A stretch of 64,000 nucleotides of DNA from Megalobrama amblycephala (Eukaryota; Chordata; Actinopteri; Cypriniformes; Xenocyprididae). The notes beneath the pieces are model-generated. The model was not told the origin of the DNA. It was given only the letters and a program-made list of their open reading frames with translations, and ran no database searches. Of the stretch, positions 22,013 through 34,167 are shown piece by piece. Each line of letters starts with the position of its first letter. Position 1 is the first letter of the stretch. Where the stretch lies: positions 43,119,330-43,183,329 of the forward strand of contig NC_063044.1 in the NCBI RefSeq assembly GCF_018812025.1, read 5' to 3'. The position numbers and the translations under genes were made by a program.

Positions 22013-25000
22013 AACTCACAACATCATCATCAAGTGCTGTGCTGGGCACATTGGGTAACAAGTGTCCTCCAACGTATCCAATCTGTGACCACATTCTCCA
22101 CATCTTCCCATGGGACACCGACATTCTTCAGGCCTTCGTTTCCATGTCTTCCCCTGCATTCTCCTGGTGGTGTCCACTTCATATCTGTCTTTGGGTGTTG
22201 TTGTTTGGTCATGCTTAGGGTGTGTCCGGGGAGGTGCACCCTTCACTCTGTCACAGTTTTTAAAAGTCTTCACGTGGACTCCTCCTTATGATCTCCTTGA
22301 AACGTGCAGAACCAATATTGAAAATAGTAATTTATCTTTTTCCATATTCTTGCCTTTATCAAAGAAGCACCAGTGCTCATCCGGAGTTTTGGTAAAAGTT
22401 CTAGTAATGCTGCGACTATAGTCAAATATGTATTTCTGCATGTGTGTATAGCAGGTGTTTGTCCGAACAATTGAAGTTAGTGAGAGTGTTCAGGAAAACC
22501 CTCTGAGATCAATCAATATTTATTTAATTCTGTTTGGTGCTGATAAAGAGTATTACAGAAATGACACATTGACATTCTGGACATTATTCTGTGAGTTTGT
22601 TCCCTCTTCATTTAGATGGACTTGAAAATGTCTTGCATTTTGTGTCATTAAACCTTTTATTACTGTGTCACTATAGTAAATGTCCACCTTAACTACATCT
22701 ATGGTATCATTATATCAGTACCTGGATAATGTAAATGTAACATACCCATGAATGTATTTTATAGAAGCATTTTATTGCTGAAAATATTTAACATTTATAA
22801 AATGCATTAACTATTTGAATTTGCCTTTCATTTAGTTACAGTAAAAGTGAACAATAAACACAATATTGTATTGTATTAAAGTTGAGAATGTAAAATGTTA
22901 TTTTTTTCCCCCCTATTCTTTAAAGAAACATATTTTCACATGGAATTGTATCTCATCTCTTGGTTTGTAAAAATAATACTTCATCATATCGATTTGTGTA
23001 GTTATATTTCACTATAATAGATTGCCTCTGTAACTGGATATATTTTTTTCTCACAATTAACTGATTTTTATACTGTTGTGCAGTAGTTTGGGGACTACAT
23101 TTGTCTTTGACACTAAATATTGGAATATGATTACAAAATCGAGTACATTCATTATGCTTTTATTTATATTTATTTTAATTCCAAGAGTTCAAATGGTGAA
23201 GAATGGTGTAAATAAGTGATTAAATGTATACCTTTAATATACTACATATCTACTGTAAATGTTAGAAGCACTTTAGTAGATGCAATTATATCTCTTTCAA
23301 ATATATTTATGCATCAGTTTAAAACACAAAGGAGTCTTTCGTTGTAAAATGTGATTTTTATTATATTTAATTAGATTAATTATATATTTAAGGAATCTTT
23401 CTCGTCAGCCGGAACCGAAGGAGATCTGTCGTCATTTACCATAAATGGACAAGTAAGCGTGACGCATCTGTTCAGCTGTGTTGTGATTGGCTGTGACTCT
23501 ATCGCAGAACTCGCTGTGATTGGACTACCTTTCAACCCATATAAAACAACGCTTTATCTTACAAAGTTTGTTTTAGTGTGAATATTACGTTACTCATACA
23601 TTAAGTTAACTATAAAGTGTTTACATGTTGTGAGAAATTACTCCTTTACCGAGATCCCAACCCTAACCCTAGCTTCTCAATGAACTACAGCGCCATGTTT
23701 CCCGTTCATTGATAGAATGACAGAGACATATGGGTAATGTAGTTTAAAACGTTTAGTAAAGAAATGATAAATGTTAAAATAATAAGATCTTTAATGGACA
23801 ACTCGATATCTAAATATGTTTATTGTGCAAACATTTATTACATATATGAGGGACAGGCTGAAATTTAATATTTTACTGTAATCACTATTAAAAAACCTTT
23901 ATGCCAGCTTTCCATGTATGTCTGAAAACTGTGCCCAACATTATTTAGTAATCATAGCATAAGCAGTTGTCCTGTTGATTTTCTCTTTGATACGCTAACC
24001 GAACTTTGAGTTACAGCCATTTGAAATGTGCATTTTTTTTGCTCTTCCAGGGGCCGGTACTGGCCCCTTGGGGGTGGAAGGGCATTCAAATCTACACAGG
24101 TGTGTACTCCTCATCATGGATAACAAACTTTGTTGAATCACATTTAAATATTGCAGTATTTTATCATTTCCTCATTTTCCATTCTAACATCATGCTTGTA
24201 TAGGTTTTTGATGGGTATTGTGAGACCATCTGATGAAATATGGAAATATTATAACAAAATGTTGTAATACAATAATAATAATAATAATTGATTAATTGAA
24301 TAGTAGTTGATTATTTCTTTGCTTTTTTTTTTGTATGAACACCAATAAATATAATGGATGAACCCACAACAACTTGCCATTATCCAGCTGCCAGTGTTGG
24401 CAGTAAACTAAAAACTATTTATATTTACACTTCACTATTACTGTTACACAAGGATAATGCACTATTCAGTAAAATAAGAAACTGTGCCAAAATGTCATTA
24501 TCACCCCCTCTTCTTGCTCCTCACATGCCTGACATCAGTAATGTCCAGCTGTCATTTTGAATGCAGTAGTAGATGTACCAGAATGATCAACATCGATCTT
24601 CTTCAGCTCTGCTTGAAGTGTTTGTATCAGTATAACCCACTACAGCCTCTCTTTATTCACATTCCTTCCCTTTATTTATCTGGAAACTGCCATCCTTGTC
24701 ACAACATGAAAGTATATGCAACTTTTGGTGCATTGTTGTCCCAAATATCATGAATTAGATCGAAAATATTTATGTAATATATATTTATGTATTAATAAGT
24801 AAAACAATCATGGAAATTATATGTCATTTTTTTAAATTATGAAATAAACTCAGCTTAGTTAAATTGTATTTACTCTACCAAACACCACGTTCACCATAAT
24901 TTATTACACAACACTTTATTGGAGGATACAGCATAAGGTTGAAATTTGCATAAAGACAAATGAGATTCAAGATAAATAAAAACGTGTCTTCAAAAATACG

Positions 25001-25690
25001 TTAACGTCATAATAATCCATTCACAGACTTTACTCCTATTGCACAAATGAGCGCCACAGAATCCCATCCAGTCAACTATGATCCAGAAAACAGATTTGAT
25101 ATTGAGTTTAAAATAAAGATTCATTATCACAGCTGAACTGGGTTCTTGCTCTTCCCTGTACACGTCTCTATCATGTTCATGTTCTTCTTCTAAACAGTTT
25201 GTTCAGTTGTACTCTACAGTACAACTGATGACCAGAAGATGTGATCACTGATGTGCTGTAGCTTTTTCTCAACCAGAGGAAGAAGTCTTAACATCCCATT
25301 GTCAGGCGTTCTTCAGTCCTGGTCTAAAAGTAAAACAAAAAAACACAGACAATTCAAGTTAAGTAGTTTAATGGACAGCCAGGTCAGCTTATGTTCTGCA
25401 TGATTTAAACAGTGGTGGGCTACTCTGGCCCTCAGCGTCCATGGTCCTGCAGATTTAGCTCCAACCTCAAACCCAACTGCCTATAACTGTCTATAAGTAC
25501 ACCTGAAGACTTTGGTTAAAATTTTCAGGTGTGCTCAATTATGGTTGGAGGTAAACTCTCCACCTCAAAAAGGAGACAGCAAAAAGGGCTAGAGTTGCCT
25601 GTTCCTGATTTAACTTTACAAAACAGCAGTACATAATATATATATTATAATAAAAATGCAGCACAGACTGTAAGCTAAGTTCTGAACAAA
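22013..25690. other. left centre of the 8.5-kb element, mostly non-coding
   Basis: AT-rich. A degenerate frame continues from the TTTACAG junction at 21989 to about 22290. An exon-like block at 24052-24099 (after CTCTTCCAG, ending at a GTGTGT donor) contains the palindrome GGGGCCGGTACTGGCCCC. An (AAT)n tract lies near 24271. No domain recognised. Confidence 0.4.
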
Positions 25691-25694
25691 AACT

Positions 25695-26691
25695 GTTTTA
25701 CCCATATTAACAGCAACCTGTTTTAAAAGATCTTTTAGAAAGGCATGCTCTCTTTTGAGCCTTGATTTCTTTCAGGACAACATACTCTTCTGTTTCTTGT
25801 TTCAAGAGCATAATTTGGTCAAAAACCAAGTGATAACCTGTACAATGTAAAATTGTTAAAATACTGCAATAAAAACTTTAAGGCAAGAATTAAGAATAGG
25901 CACAGGACTTACCGTACTCATGAAGAAGCCATGGCCATGCATATTTCTGCCTCTTGTGTTCCTCCGTAGCTGCACATCAGTCGTTTTTCCTCTAGGATCT
26001 TCTGTTAGTGACTTCACTTGCTATCTGTTTTAAAACACAAATACAATGTTTTAGGTCTGTGCAGTATAAGGCCTTATTTCAAGCCAAAAAAAACTAGGTA
26101 TTACACATAATTTAAAGAACATTTACTATTTAATTCCTATTATACTATATTATATTATATTAACTCATTATCTTCCAAAGCTTCCCTGTCTGCTTTTATC
26201 TAAAAAAACAAACAAACAAACAAACAAACAAAAAAAGAAAAAAGTTTTTAAGAACTTAATAGTCCTTTGAGAGAACAACATTAAATTCTGTACTACATAT
26301 TACAGCATTGCCTCAACACAAGACATACCAATGGACTTCTGTCTCCTTTGGGCATGAGATGGTCATGTTCCTTCCTCACCCTAAACAAAGGACTTCGATG
26401 AGCTTGTTTTGATATAAGGACTGGTCTTCCTTCTCTGCACAGAAAAACAAGAAAGTCTCTACTTACTCTGTGTGCAATTACTCTTGTTCTTAAAACATAC
26501 AAATTGAGACAGTTATAAATCAGTTAATTTACCATACCATCCAGGAGAGCATTTGATGAGTAAATACTGATTTAAATATCTAGAAACTTTACCTGGAAAG
26601 GGCTGATCACGGCAGGTTTGCAGCGACTCACTAGTAGCTCTTGTGAGGGTCGGCTCTTAAAAGAGCTGTTGAGTTTGATGTTGTAGAGATC
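25695..26691 (-). other. candidate spliced exons inside the 8.5-kb element
   Basis: The best exon is 26691-26593: it starts after TCTTTTTAG, is open in a single frame for 33 codons (DLYNIKLNSSFKSRPSQELL onward) and ends CAG before GTAAAG. Others on the same strand are about 26432-26380 (KEDQSLYQNKLIEVL), about 26022-25914 (QVKSLTEDPRGKTTDVQLRR) and about 25845-25730 (YHLVFDQIMLLKQETEEYVV). Phases between them do not all agree, so the gene is either decayed or my junctions are wrong. I do not recognise the protein. A transposon-encoded protein is the natural guess. Confidence 0.35.
26203..26236. repeat. (CAAA)n microsatellite
   Basis: Seven or so tandem AAAC units within an A-rich tract. Confidence 0.9.
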
Positions 26692-26775
26692 CTAAAAAGA
26701 AGGACTAAGTAATCTGCAAGTAATCCTGCAAGACAGAAAGGAAGGTAAATTTATTACATCACATTCAAGTTGTCA

Positions 26776-28570
26776 ATTTACACATAACTGTAGGATTTCC
26801 TTCTGTAAAGAGTGTTGCATAATTAAATGTTAAATGCATTTATGTAATAAGTTCACTGATATGTGGGCATTTCCATGATTAAACATATCTTTAATAGCAA
26901 GCTATATTTATATTTAAAAGAATAAATAAAAAAATAACATGTTTCACATGCAAGCAGGACATTATCAGCAGTGTAACTGATTAGATATTGAATAGACATC
27001 AGATATTCAATTATTTTGATTATGACAAAATAATTGAATATCTGATGTCATGTGACAAGTCAAATGATAATTTCCACTCTTGCAAACAGAGGTAGTTATG
27101 AGGTGCGGAGAGACATCATGTATCATTGGAACATTTTGGGCCCAATCTGTAATCATTTTAAAGAATTCAATGGAATTAATATAAACTTTTATGTGTGGGA
27201 CGTCCAACTGTCCAAGAAGGGGCACAACTGATTTACAAATAAGGTGATAAATATGTACAGGATTTGACTTTAATTTTAATTTACTGTGAGACTATTTAAC
27301 AAATGCTTGATAAAATGTTTGATAAAGGGTTAAAAGCAACACATACATACCATTGCAATTATTTGCCTTTGCAGCTTTCTGTCTCCTTCATCCATTTCCG
27401 AAAGGCCCTTTTTGTCTTTTCAGCTAAAACAAGAGAAAAGAAAATATCATTATTTATAATATATAGGTTTATATATAAATATATATAGGAAAGAAGTTCT
27501 TACTGACCTTACAGTTTTTGGATTTAACATTATTAGGCATTAAAAGCATGATAAGTGTTGTGGTTACTCTGTATTTACAACAAAAATCACATTAAAACTA
27601 CCAATACTGTGGTAAAAAGCATGGTAAGTGTTGTTTTTTACCGTGCTTCTACAACAAATACCATTTTGAAACTACACTTGTACTACTTTGAACCTGATAT
27701 GAATATGTTATATATATTGTGCAATATATTGCACGTCACGTGACAGTGTTTAATCACCCTAGTTTAGTATTTAATATAGAAAACAATGAAAAGCAAAACC
27801 TTAGCGGAGGTGACAGATATAATGCAGTGACTGAACATGAGGGAGCTAACGTTAATCTGATTAATATCTGCAAACAGAAAAGACATTATATCAAACATTA
27901 GAACAGCGTATTTACGACTACTTACCAACATCCAGCACACGCGAACTGATGCCAAATATCGCGATGTGTTCTGAAGGAGACTTCTTCAGCGTGAGAACGG
28001 TCAGGAGTGAGAACGGGTTGACATTCACTGAGTGAATATTATGAAAATAAATAATATATATTTTTTGCTTAAAATGTAATCAAACCTTATTTTGATGCAG
28101 AAAATAAAATATTGTTCATAGCAACCAAAACGTAGCAGTTTCACATTATTCTGGCGAGATCAGAAAAATCTTTGCAACAACGTTAAACTCAATGCTGAAA
28201 ACGCTAAACCTTTGCGGGGACTTTGATATCAGATTGCGAGCGGTTTTAAACATCAAAAACCAGTTGGAGGGCCAGATAAAAATTATCTGGGTGCCGCCAT
28301 TTGACTCCCCCTGGCATAAATAATATTTTGTAGCCCGATCAGAAAAAAGGGAGTAAATAATTAAAACAAAATGAACAGCATTAGCTGCTACGTGTGAAAA
28401 GAAACCTGCTTTGGATGTATTATGTTCAGGACAAACGTAATAGCACTGCAATAAATTGGCTTTATTAGGTTAAGGACCAACGTAATAGCACTGCTTATAT
28501 GTTGGCATGTAACGTAATTGCGATTTGCAAAATAGTTTCCTCAGAACGTATTTCATGTGATACAGGGTTG
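26776..28570 (-). repeat. right arm of the 8.5-kb inverted-repeat element
   Basis: Reverse complement of the left arm, from TTTACAGAAGGAAATCCTAC (inner edge) to CAACCCTGTATC (outer edge). Each arm carries the same small frames in mirror image; they are counterparts, not separate genes. Confidence 0.85.
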
Positions 28571-28578
28571 TGAATATC

Positions 28579-29316
28579 AGATCAGAGAGTTTCTACAATG
28601 TGAGTTGAAAAAACTCAAATCTAAAATCCAGTCTTGTGTGTGAAGTGTTTGACTGTTTTACCATTTACAGTTTTTCTTGATTGCTTAAACATATTCCTCG
28701 AAATTGTGCCTCCTTTTCTCAAAACTCTAAACATAAATCCATAACTTCTCACCCATTCTTCCTATTTTCAGGTCAAAATGAAGCTCATCGCACTGTAAAA
28801 AACAGGAAGTTTCTTTAACTTAACTTTTTGAGTTATCTTTTAAGTACTTTTCAAATTGACAATGTAGTTATTTGAACTTATAATATTTAGTTGGAATAAC
28901 TTTATGAAAGTAAAGTGAACTTACGTTTTAAAGTTTTCAATACCACAGCTCATGTTCATTTAACCTAATTTGACTTATTTCTTAGTTAAACTAAAAAATA
29001 TTTTATTTAAAGTGTTCTTATGTCAGTTGTAAATAATGATTTTATTTGAAATGTTTCAGCCATGTTTTGGTTAAGAACTTTTTCATTCAAATTCATTTCT
29101 ATTGCAAATAATAACTGATCTGATGTCAGCCACTGAAACATCAACTGAAAACAATTAAATTAAAACTCTCAAGATCTCAGCAGAGGATGATAAAACAACT
29201 AAAAGTGTCGTGACAATCTGATCACAGGGGAAAACAACAACAACAACAAATAAAACATGCTGGACAGTACGTTTTGATCTACAGTATCAGTCAGACACAC
29301 AATGACATCAAGAATC
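28579..29316. other. no gene seen; possible MITE end
   Basis: CACTGTAAAAAACAGG at 28793 resembles the CACTGT termini of CACTA-type non-autonomous elements, but I found no matching opposite end nearby. The rest is AT-rich and non-coding. Confidence 0.3.
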
Positions 29317-29469
29317 AGGGTATAAATCTCAACAATGGTGACAATCAACAAAAAGCTTCATGCTGTAGTGCATTCTGGGTGCACCAATCAAAACTCATCC
29401 ATGGCTCCCAGCATGCATTGCGGCATGAAGCTTTTTGTTGATTGTCACCATTGTTGAGATTTATACCCT
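29317..29469. mobile_element. palindromic MITE (AATCTCAACAATG family)
   Basis: The arms AGGGTATAAATCTCAACAAT and its complement at the right end pair over about 48 bp (including GTGACAATCAACAAAAAGCT and GCTTCATGC). The spacer holds a CATTCTGGG-type motif. It is the best preserved of three related copies in the window. Confidence 0.8.
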
Positions 29470-29504
29470 TTATGAGATTTATACGAGTGTCTTTCTTTTC
29501 ATTT

Positions 29505-29690
29505 TTACATTTTTCTCACAATTGTGACTTTATTTCATGCAATTCTGACATTTTTTCTTGCAATTGTGACTATTTCTTGCCTTTTTTTCTCAGAATTGTA
29601 AGATATAAATGCAATTGTGAGCTATAATATCTAATTCTGAGAAAAAAAAAACTAAATTGTGAGATAAAAAGTCACAATTACTTTATTTAT
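29505..29690. repeat. dispersed 'CAATTGTGA' cryptic repeat
   Basis: Irregular reiteration of CACAATTGTGAC, CAATTCTGAC and CAGAATTGTAAG words. The same sort of sequence occurs at 34490-34660 inside a hAT element. Confidence 0.7.
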
Positions 29691-30183
29691 TTATTATTTT
29701 TATTCAGTGGCAGAAACAAGCTTCTGTAGAACACTAAAATCTTGCCAGCGAATGCAAAATGTCTCAGAGGAATGTTTTATGAGCAAACTCTAAATGTCTT
29801 TGGAAACAGAAATGTTTTGCAGAAGAAGCTTTGCAAGCAAATGCAACATTTCTCAAGGGAACACCAACATTTTGCAAATAAATGCAAAGTTTCTCAGGAA
29901 TGCAAAAAAAAAGGATTGAAGTATAGTTTTTCCTTCTGTCTCATATATTTTCCCACCCCCATGTTCTTCTGGAACATTTTTTTTTCTCAGTGTCTTAAGA
30001 GGTTTGGTGAGATAACAGCTAACAGGAGTATTGCTCTTAATGTACAAATGTTTCTACATAAGAGATAAGAGAGCCGTTCAAACATCCCGACAGCCCAGAC
30101 AGGGAGTCATAGTGATGGTAAATTGTGTAACAGCCGTGCAGATCATTTCCACAGACTGTACTGATAAACTCTCTCTCTTTTAG
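29691..30183. other. intron-like sequence upstream of the slc25a38 exons
   Basis: No coding block of the SLC25 family is visible here. It ends in a pyrimidine-rich CTCTCTCTTTTAG acceptor at 30183. Confidence 0.5.
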
Positions 30184-30737
30184 AGATCAGTCAGTCATCT
30201 TACGCTCCACTGGCTAACTTCAGCTGCGGTGTTCTGGCCGGCGTCCTGGCCTCCGTCGTGACCCAGCCGGCAGATGTGGTGAAAACTCACGTTCAAGTGA
30301 GTCCAGATGTCTTCAGGAGGACATCAGATGTGGTGCGATACATTTACAAGGTAACATGCTCGTCTCCAGCTCTGTTTTACTGCTTAAATAAACAGTTCTT
30401 TTGGATCTTAAATGACACACTTTACATTGGATTAAAAGTTTAAAAATAAAATCTAATCAAAACGACAACAACTAAAAAACAGAACAAATTTACTAAAACC
30501 AAATATTAAAATAAAAACTAATGAAAAAAAAAAAAAATACTAAGATAACACTGCTGACCTGTCTCTATGTTTGTCTGTCAGGATCACGGGTTGGTGGGTT
30601 TTTTCCGTGGCGCAGTTCCTCGCTCTCTGAGGAGAACCATGATGGCGGCGATGGCGTGGACGGTGTACGAGCAGCTGATGGCTCAGATGGGCCTCAAATC
30701 CGGAGAGCGATCAAACACACATCACATCACACACTGA
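30184..30737 (+). CDS. slc25a38: SLC25A38 mitochondrial glycine carrier, last two coding exons
   Basis: Exon 30184-30350 follows CTCTTTTAG and encodes (frame from 30186) [20 protein letters not shown] and onward, including [14 protein letters not shown], the PX(D/E)XX(K/R) signature of the third mitochondrial carrier repeat. It ends YIYK in phase 0 at GTAACA. Exon 30582-30737 follows TCTGTCAG and encodes [20 protein letters not shown], then [20 protein letters not shown] and a short tail ending at TGA 30735-30737. Sequence and exon layout match the C-terminus of SLC25A38, an inner-membrane carrier that imports glycine for haem synthesis. The earlier exons are not in the window downstream of the 8.5-kb element, nor did I recognise them further left. 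This may be a 3' fragment, or the start of the gene may lie outside or be broken. Whether it is the a or b fish paralogue is undecided. Confidence 0.88.
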
Positions 30738-31142
30738 ACGAGATCTTCACAGTGGCTCACGGGCCCGTCTGATGTTTTAGTGTTTGACTCTGAGATCCTC
30801 GACGGTGAGGATCATGTGGGTCTGGAAACACGGCGATAGAAAATGATCTGTTTGTCTGATTGACTGTGATCATCATGGTTTGGCAAACTGCCTTGATATC
30901 AATGGAGAACTGAAGTGAGAAATATCTTGAACACAGAGATTGAGCTTTGAAACGCACTTTAACATGTCAGCTTGTCTTGTCTGTTTTTATGCTGCTTATG
31001 CTCTGCTCTTATAACGTTTGTATACAGTTCATGAGCTGCTTTAGGACAGTCATAATCTGGTGACTTTTATAGTATTATGTTGCAGGTTATGATTGACAGG
31101 TTAACTTAATATGTTGTTTATCGAGTCAAATTATTATTATTA
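30738..31142 (+). other. 3' flank of slc25a38
   Basis: Probable 3' UTR and flank. No canonical AATAAA is obvious within about 400 bp. An (ATT)n tract lies at 31131-31145. Confidence 0.4.
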
Positions 31143-31146
31143 TTAA

Positions 31147-31705
31147 AGTCAGCATGAAATGGGAGGGGGGATAGTCTTTTCTTTCCTGTGATGTATATCC
31201 GAGTGAAATGGCTTCTAAAACAGTGTAGGGCGGGGCTTAATTTTGTCCATGGGAAATTGATTGGATCGTTGTAGTTTGCTATTGGTAGATCTGGTTGTGA
31301 TTGAAAGGTTGCCCCGCCCTCGTGCCAGTCATCAGAGAAGAGAAGAGAGCAAAATCTCCAGAGTTCTCTAAATAGTGTTAAAATAACACTAAAGCAGAGT
31401 TAAAGTTAATGAGATAATTAAGAAATTAATTAAGTGATGATTGAGCATTAGTGATGAACACCTGCTGTTAACAAGCAGAATCACTGAAGAAAAGAGAAAC
31501 ACAAGAACTACAATTGACTTCAGCCACAGCTTTATTATTTGCTTAATTATCTCAAGAGAAGAGAAGAGAAGCTGCAAGATGGAGAATAAGTTATTTTAAT
31601 TACAAGGGCACACGAATAATGATGTTCACAGTTAAATAGTTTATTATAGCCTACTGTAATATTCCTTTAAAAATATGAATTGTCAAATTTGATTTAATGG
31701 TGACT
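31147..31705. mobile_element. TTAA-flanked MITE
   Basis: TTAA at 31143-31146 and 31706-31709. The ends are AGTCAGCATGAAAT and, as reverse complement, AGTCACCATTAAAT. It is non-coding and contains a CpG-rich GGCGGGGC segment and reiterated GAGAAGAGAAG words. Confidence 0.65.
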
Positions 31706-31834
31706 TTAAAACACTCAGAACTGAGTCCCATCACAATCATTCACAGACAGCTTGTCGTTTTTAAATAAATACTGAAATCTGTTTTTATAACATTGTTTTA
31801 TCACAACATTAGGTTTTTTTTTTTTTTTTTAAAT

Positions 31835-32230
31835 TGAGCTAGTTAACCCGGGGTTAATGTAAACTCTGGGTAAGTGGAATCCTGGGTTATCCTGCTTTTC
31901 ACATGCTCATGGATAGCCAATTAGTATTCATAAACTGCCATTTCACAATGACTCTGACACTGCAAATATGAAATGAATAACCTTAACACAGGGTTTAGGA
32001 ATGTACAGTGCACTAAACCCTGGGTTAAAGTTATTATTTTCATATTTACGAAATCAGTGTCATTGATTAAGCAGTTCTAATCCTGCTCTGGAGCAGGTTT
32101 CATTACCCTGGGTAAAACTCAGTGCTAAACCCGCTTCTAAATTACAACTGTGAAAGTTCTTCTACCCATGCAGGGTTAAAAAGCAGAGTTTAGAACAATA
32201 ACCCAGGGTTAAAAGCCCTATTGGGTGTGC
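31835..32230. repeat. repeat rich in CCCTGGGTTAA / TTAACCCGGGG words
   Basis: Motifs such as AACCCGGGGTTAA, ACCCTGGGTTAAAG, CCTGGGTAAAACTC and ACCCAGGGTTAAAAG recur in both orientations across 400 bp. This suggests a non-autonomous DNA element with subterminal repeats. The ends are not defined. Confidence 0.45.
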
Positions 32231-34159
32231 ATTCAAGAAACAATCATTGTTTGTGTAAGAAAATCAAGCTGTGATGTAAACTGAGATCGTTTTTCCTGCT
32301 TGTTCAGTAATTTTCTAATATGAACGAGGATCAAAAGCAGATTTTCTGAATGAGGGGAGCAGATAAGACTGATGACCTCAAACGAGCCTCTTACGCAAAT
32401 CCCTACAAAAGAGTCAAAGGAGAGTACACAAACCATTACAAGACAACATGACACTGAACTGGACAATCATTACGTGCGACACGCTGAAAATGTGTAACGC
32501 TTTACATCTGGTTCTGTGTTTGACATGTTCAAAATAACAAATGCCATTGCAACTTTGAGAAAAACTTTGATAATTTAGATGTCATTAAGAAATTACATCT
32601 ATATGAATATGAAGAATGAATGTTTGTAAAGTTTCTTGAATGTTTCAATAAAGTTAGCAGAAAATTTTTTCACAAACTTTTAGTCATTTTTATTTGTTTG
32701 TTTAAAAGCGACTTTACATAAACTTATGTCATAGTATCCCCCAAATTACCTTTTCAATAAAATATTATTTACAAAAAATTCAGAATTGTTGTTGTTTTAA
32801 TAAATAAAGTATTATATTAATAAATATCATTCAGAATCTTTATTTATTTATTTATTTTTAAATATTTGAATAAACAAAATTCAGGGAATTTTTTCATGAG
32901 TCTAAACTATTATAGGCTATTTAAAAAATCAGAAACGGTATTTTTCTTTATAATATTTCTGTTAAAGTATTTTGATTAAATAACATTTAGACTCTTTAGT
33001 TAATAAATATTCATCCTGTTATTTTAAGTCTGTTTTAATGTTTTTGTCTGTTTTAATCTTTTTATGTTAGCACAGTTTTACTGCTGTAACAATAATAATG
33101 GCATTATGGAGGAAACTATAAATATCATGGCTAGTTTTGTAAGTGAACATCTGGTGAAAGACTTCAGCTAATTATTATTATTCTTAGGCCTATTATTTTT
33201 AGTTGTAATTTTAGATTTTGTTGATTTTTAGAGGGTGCAGAATGACATTTTTATCCCAGTTAAATGAGGGACGTGATGATCGTGCTCTTGTTGCATCCTT
33301 ATTTACCTGCAAACATCAAATCACTTCTTTACACTTTAACCTGTACAAGAACAACCTCATTGATAACACACACGCAGAGCACACATTATTGTCCTCATTT
33401 TCAGTTCATTTTCTCTTTCACTTCTTCTCTTATTCAGGTTTATTGATCCTTATAAAATGAGCATGCATTTAAATGTTAATTAAAACATTTAAACATGTTT
33501 TTGCGTCGTGTAAACACTGATTTAGGACACTGTGTCTCTCAGCAAACAGAAGTTGCGACAGAATGTACACAGTGTTTAACCGAGGAGTCACTCCGCGTCT
33601 CGCCATTGTCTTAATATGGTCTTTGTCTTAATATGGACAATCCATCCCGTGTGTCTTAATATGGTCCACCCGTCCGTCACAGCAGCAGCGCCATCTAACG
33701 TACAGGACAGAAAACACAGTACAGCGACTCATAGAAGCCAGAACACTGAACACAAGCGCCACCCAGAGGCGAGGAAACACAGTAGAGCAGAACACAGTCA
33801 AGGAAGAATTTCATTTGTTTGCTAAGATATTCATTTACTATTCAAAACTTATTCTTCACCAAGTTTTCTATAATGTGAGAAGATTGTATTGTATTGTATT
33901 GTATTGTATTGGATCGTATTGTAAATGTAAATGAGCATTCATTGTTTACTCATTTTGCTGCACACGTTTAAAATGCACACAATTGTGTTTCATGTTAACA
34001 TTATATTGGAACAGTGGTGTATTGTTTTATGTAAACTTAAATAAAATGAACTTAAATGAGTTAACTAAACAAATTTAACTCAATCCTCTTGCAGATAATT
34101 GCAGTTAATGGCTAAATAAAGCAACATGCAACATAACATCAATGTTTATTCTGGACTGA
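32231..34159. other. AT-rich non-coding stretch with a (TATTG)n microsatellite
   Basis: No gene recognised. Bases 33884-33923 are a TATTG pentanucleotide repeat. Direct repetition of GTCTTAATATGG occurs at 33608-33664. Confidence 0.5.
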
Positions 34160-34167
34160 AGCACAGG

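Larger units (their letters stand above)
20038..28570. mobile_element. 8.5-kb DNA transposon with ~1.8-2.0-kb terminal inverted repeats
   Basis: Both ends begin (in opposite orientation) CAACCCTGTATCACATGAAA, and the perfect 8-bp duplication TGAATATC flanks the element (20030-20037 and 28571-28578). The inverted arms are 20038-22012 and 26776-28570, with a unique centre of about 4.8 kb. An 8-bp duplication fits hAT, P, Mutator-like or Zisupton-type elements; I recognise no transposase that would decide. Several short spliced-looking exons lie in the centre. It lies just upstream of the slc25a38 exons. Confidence 0.8.
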
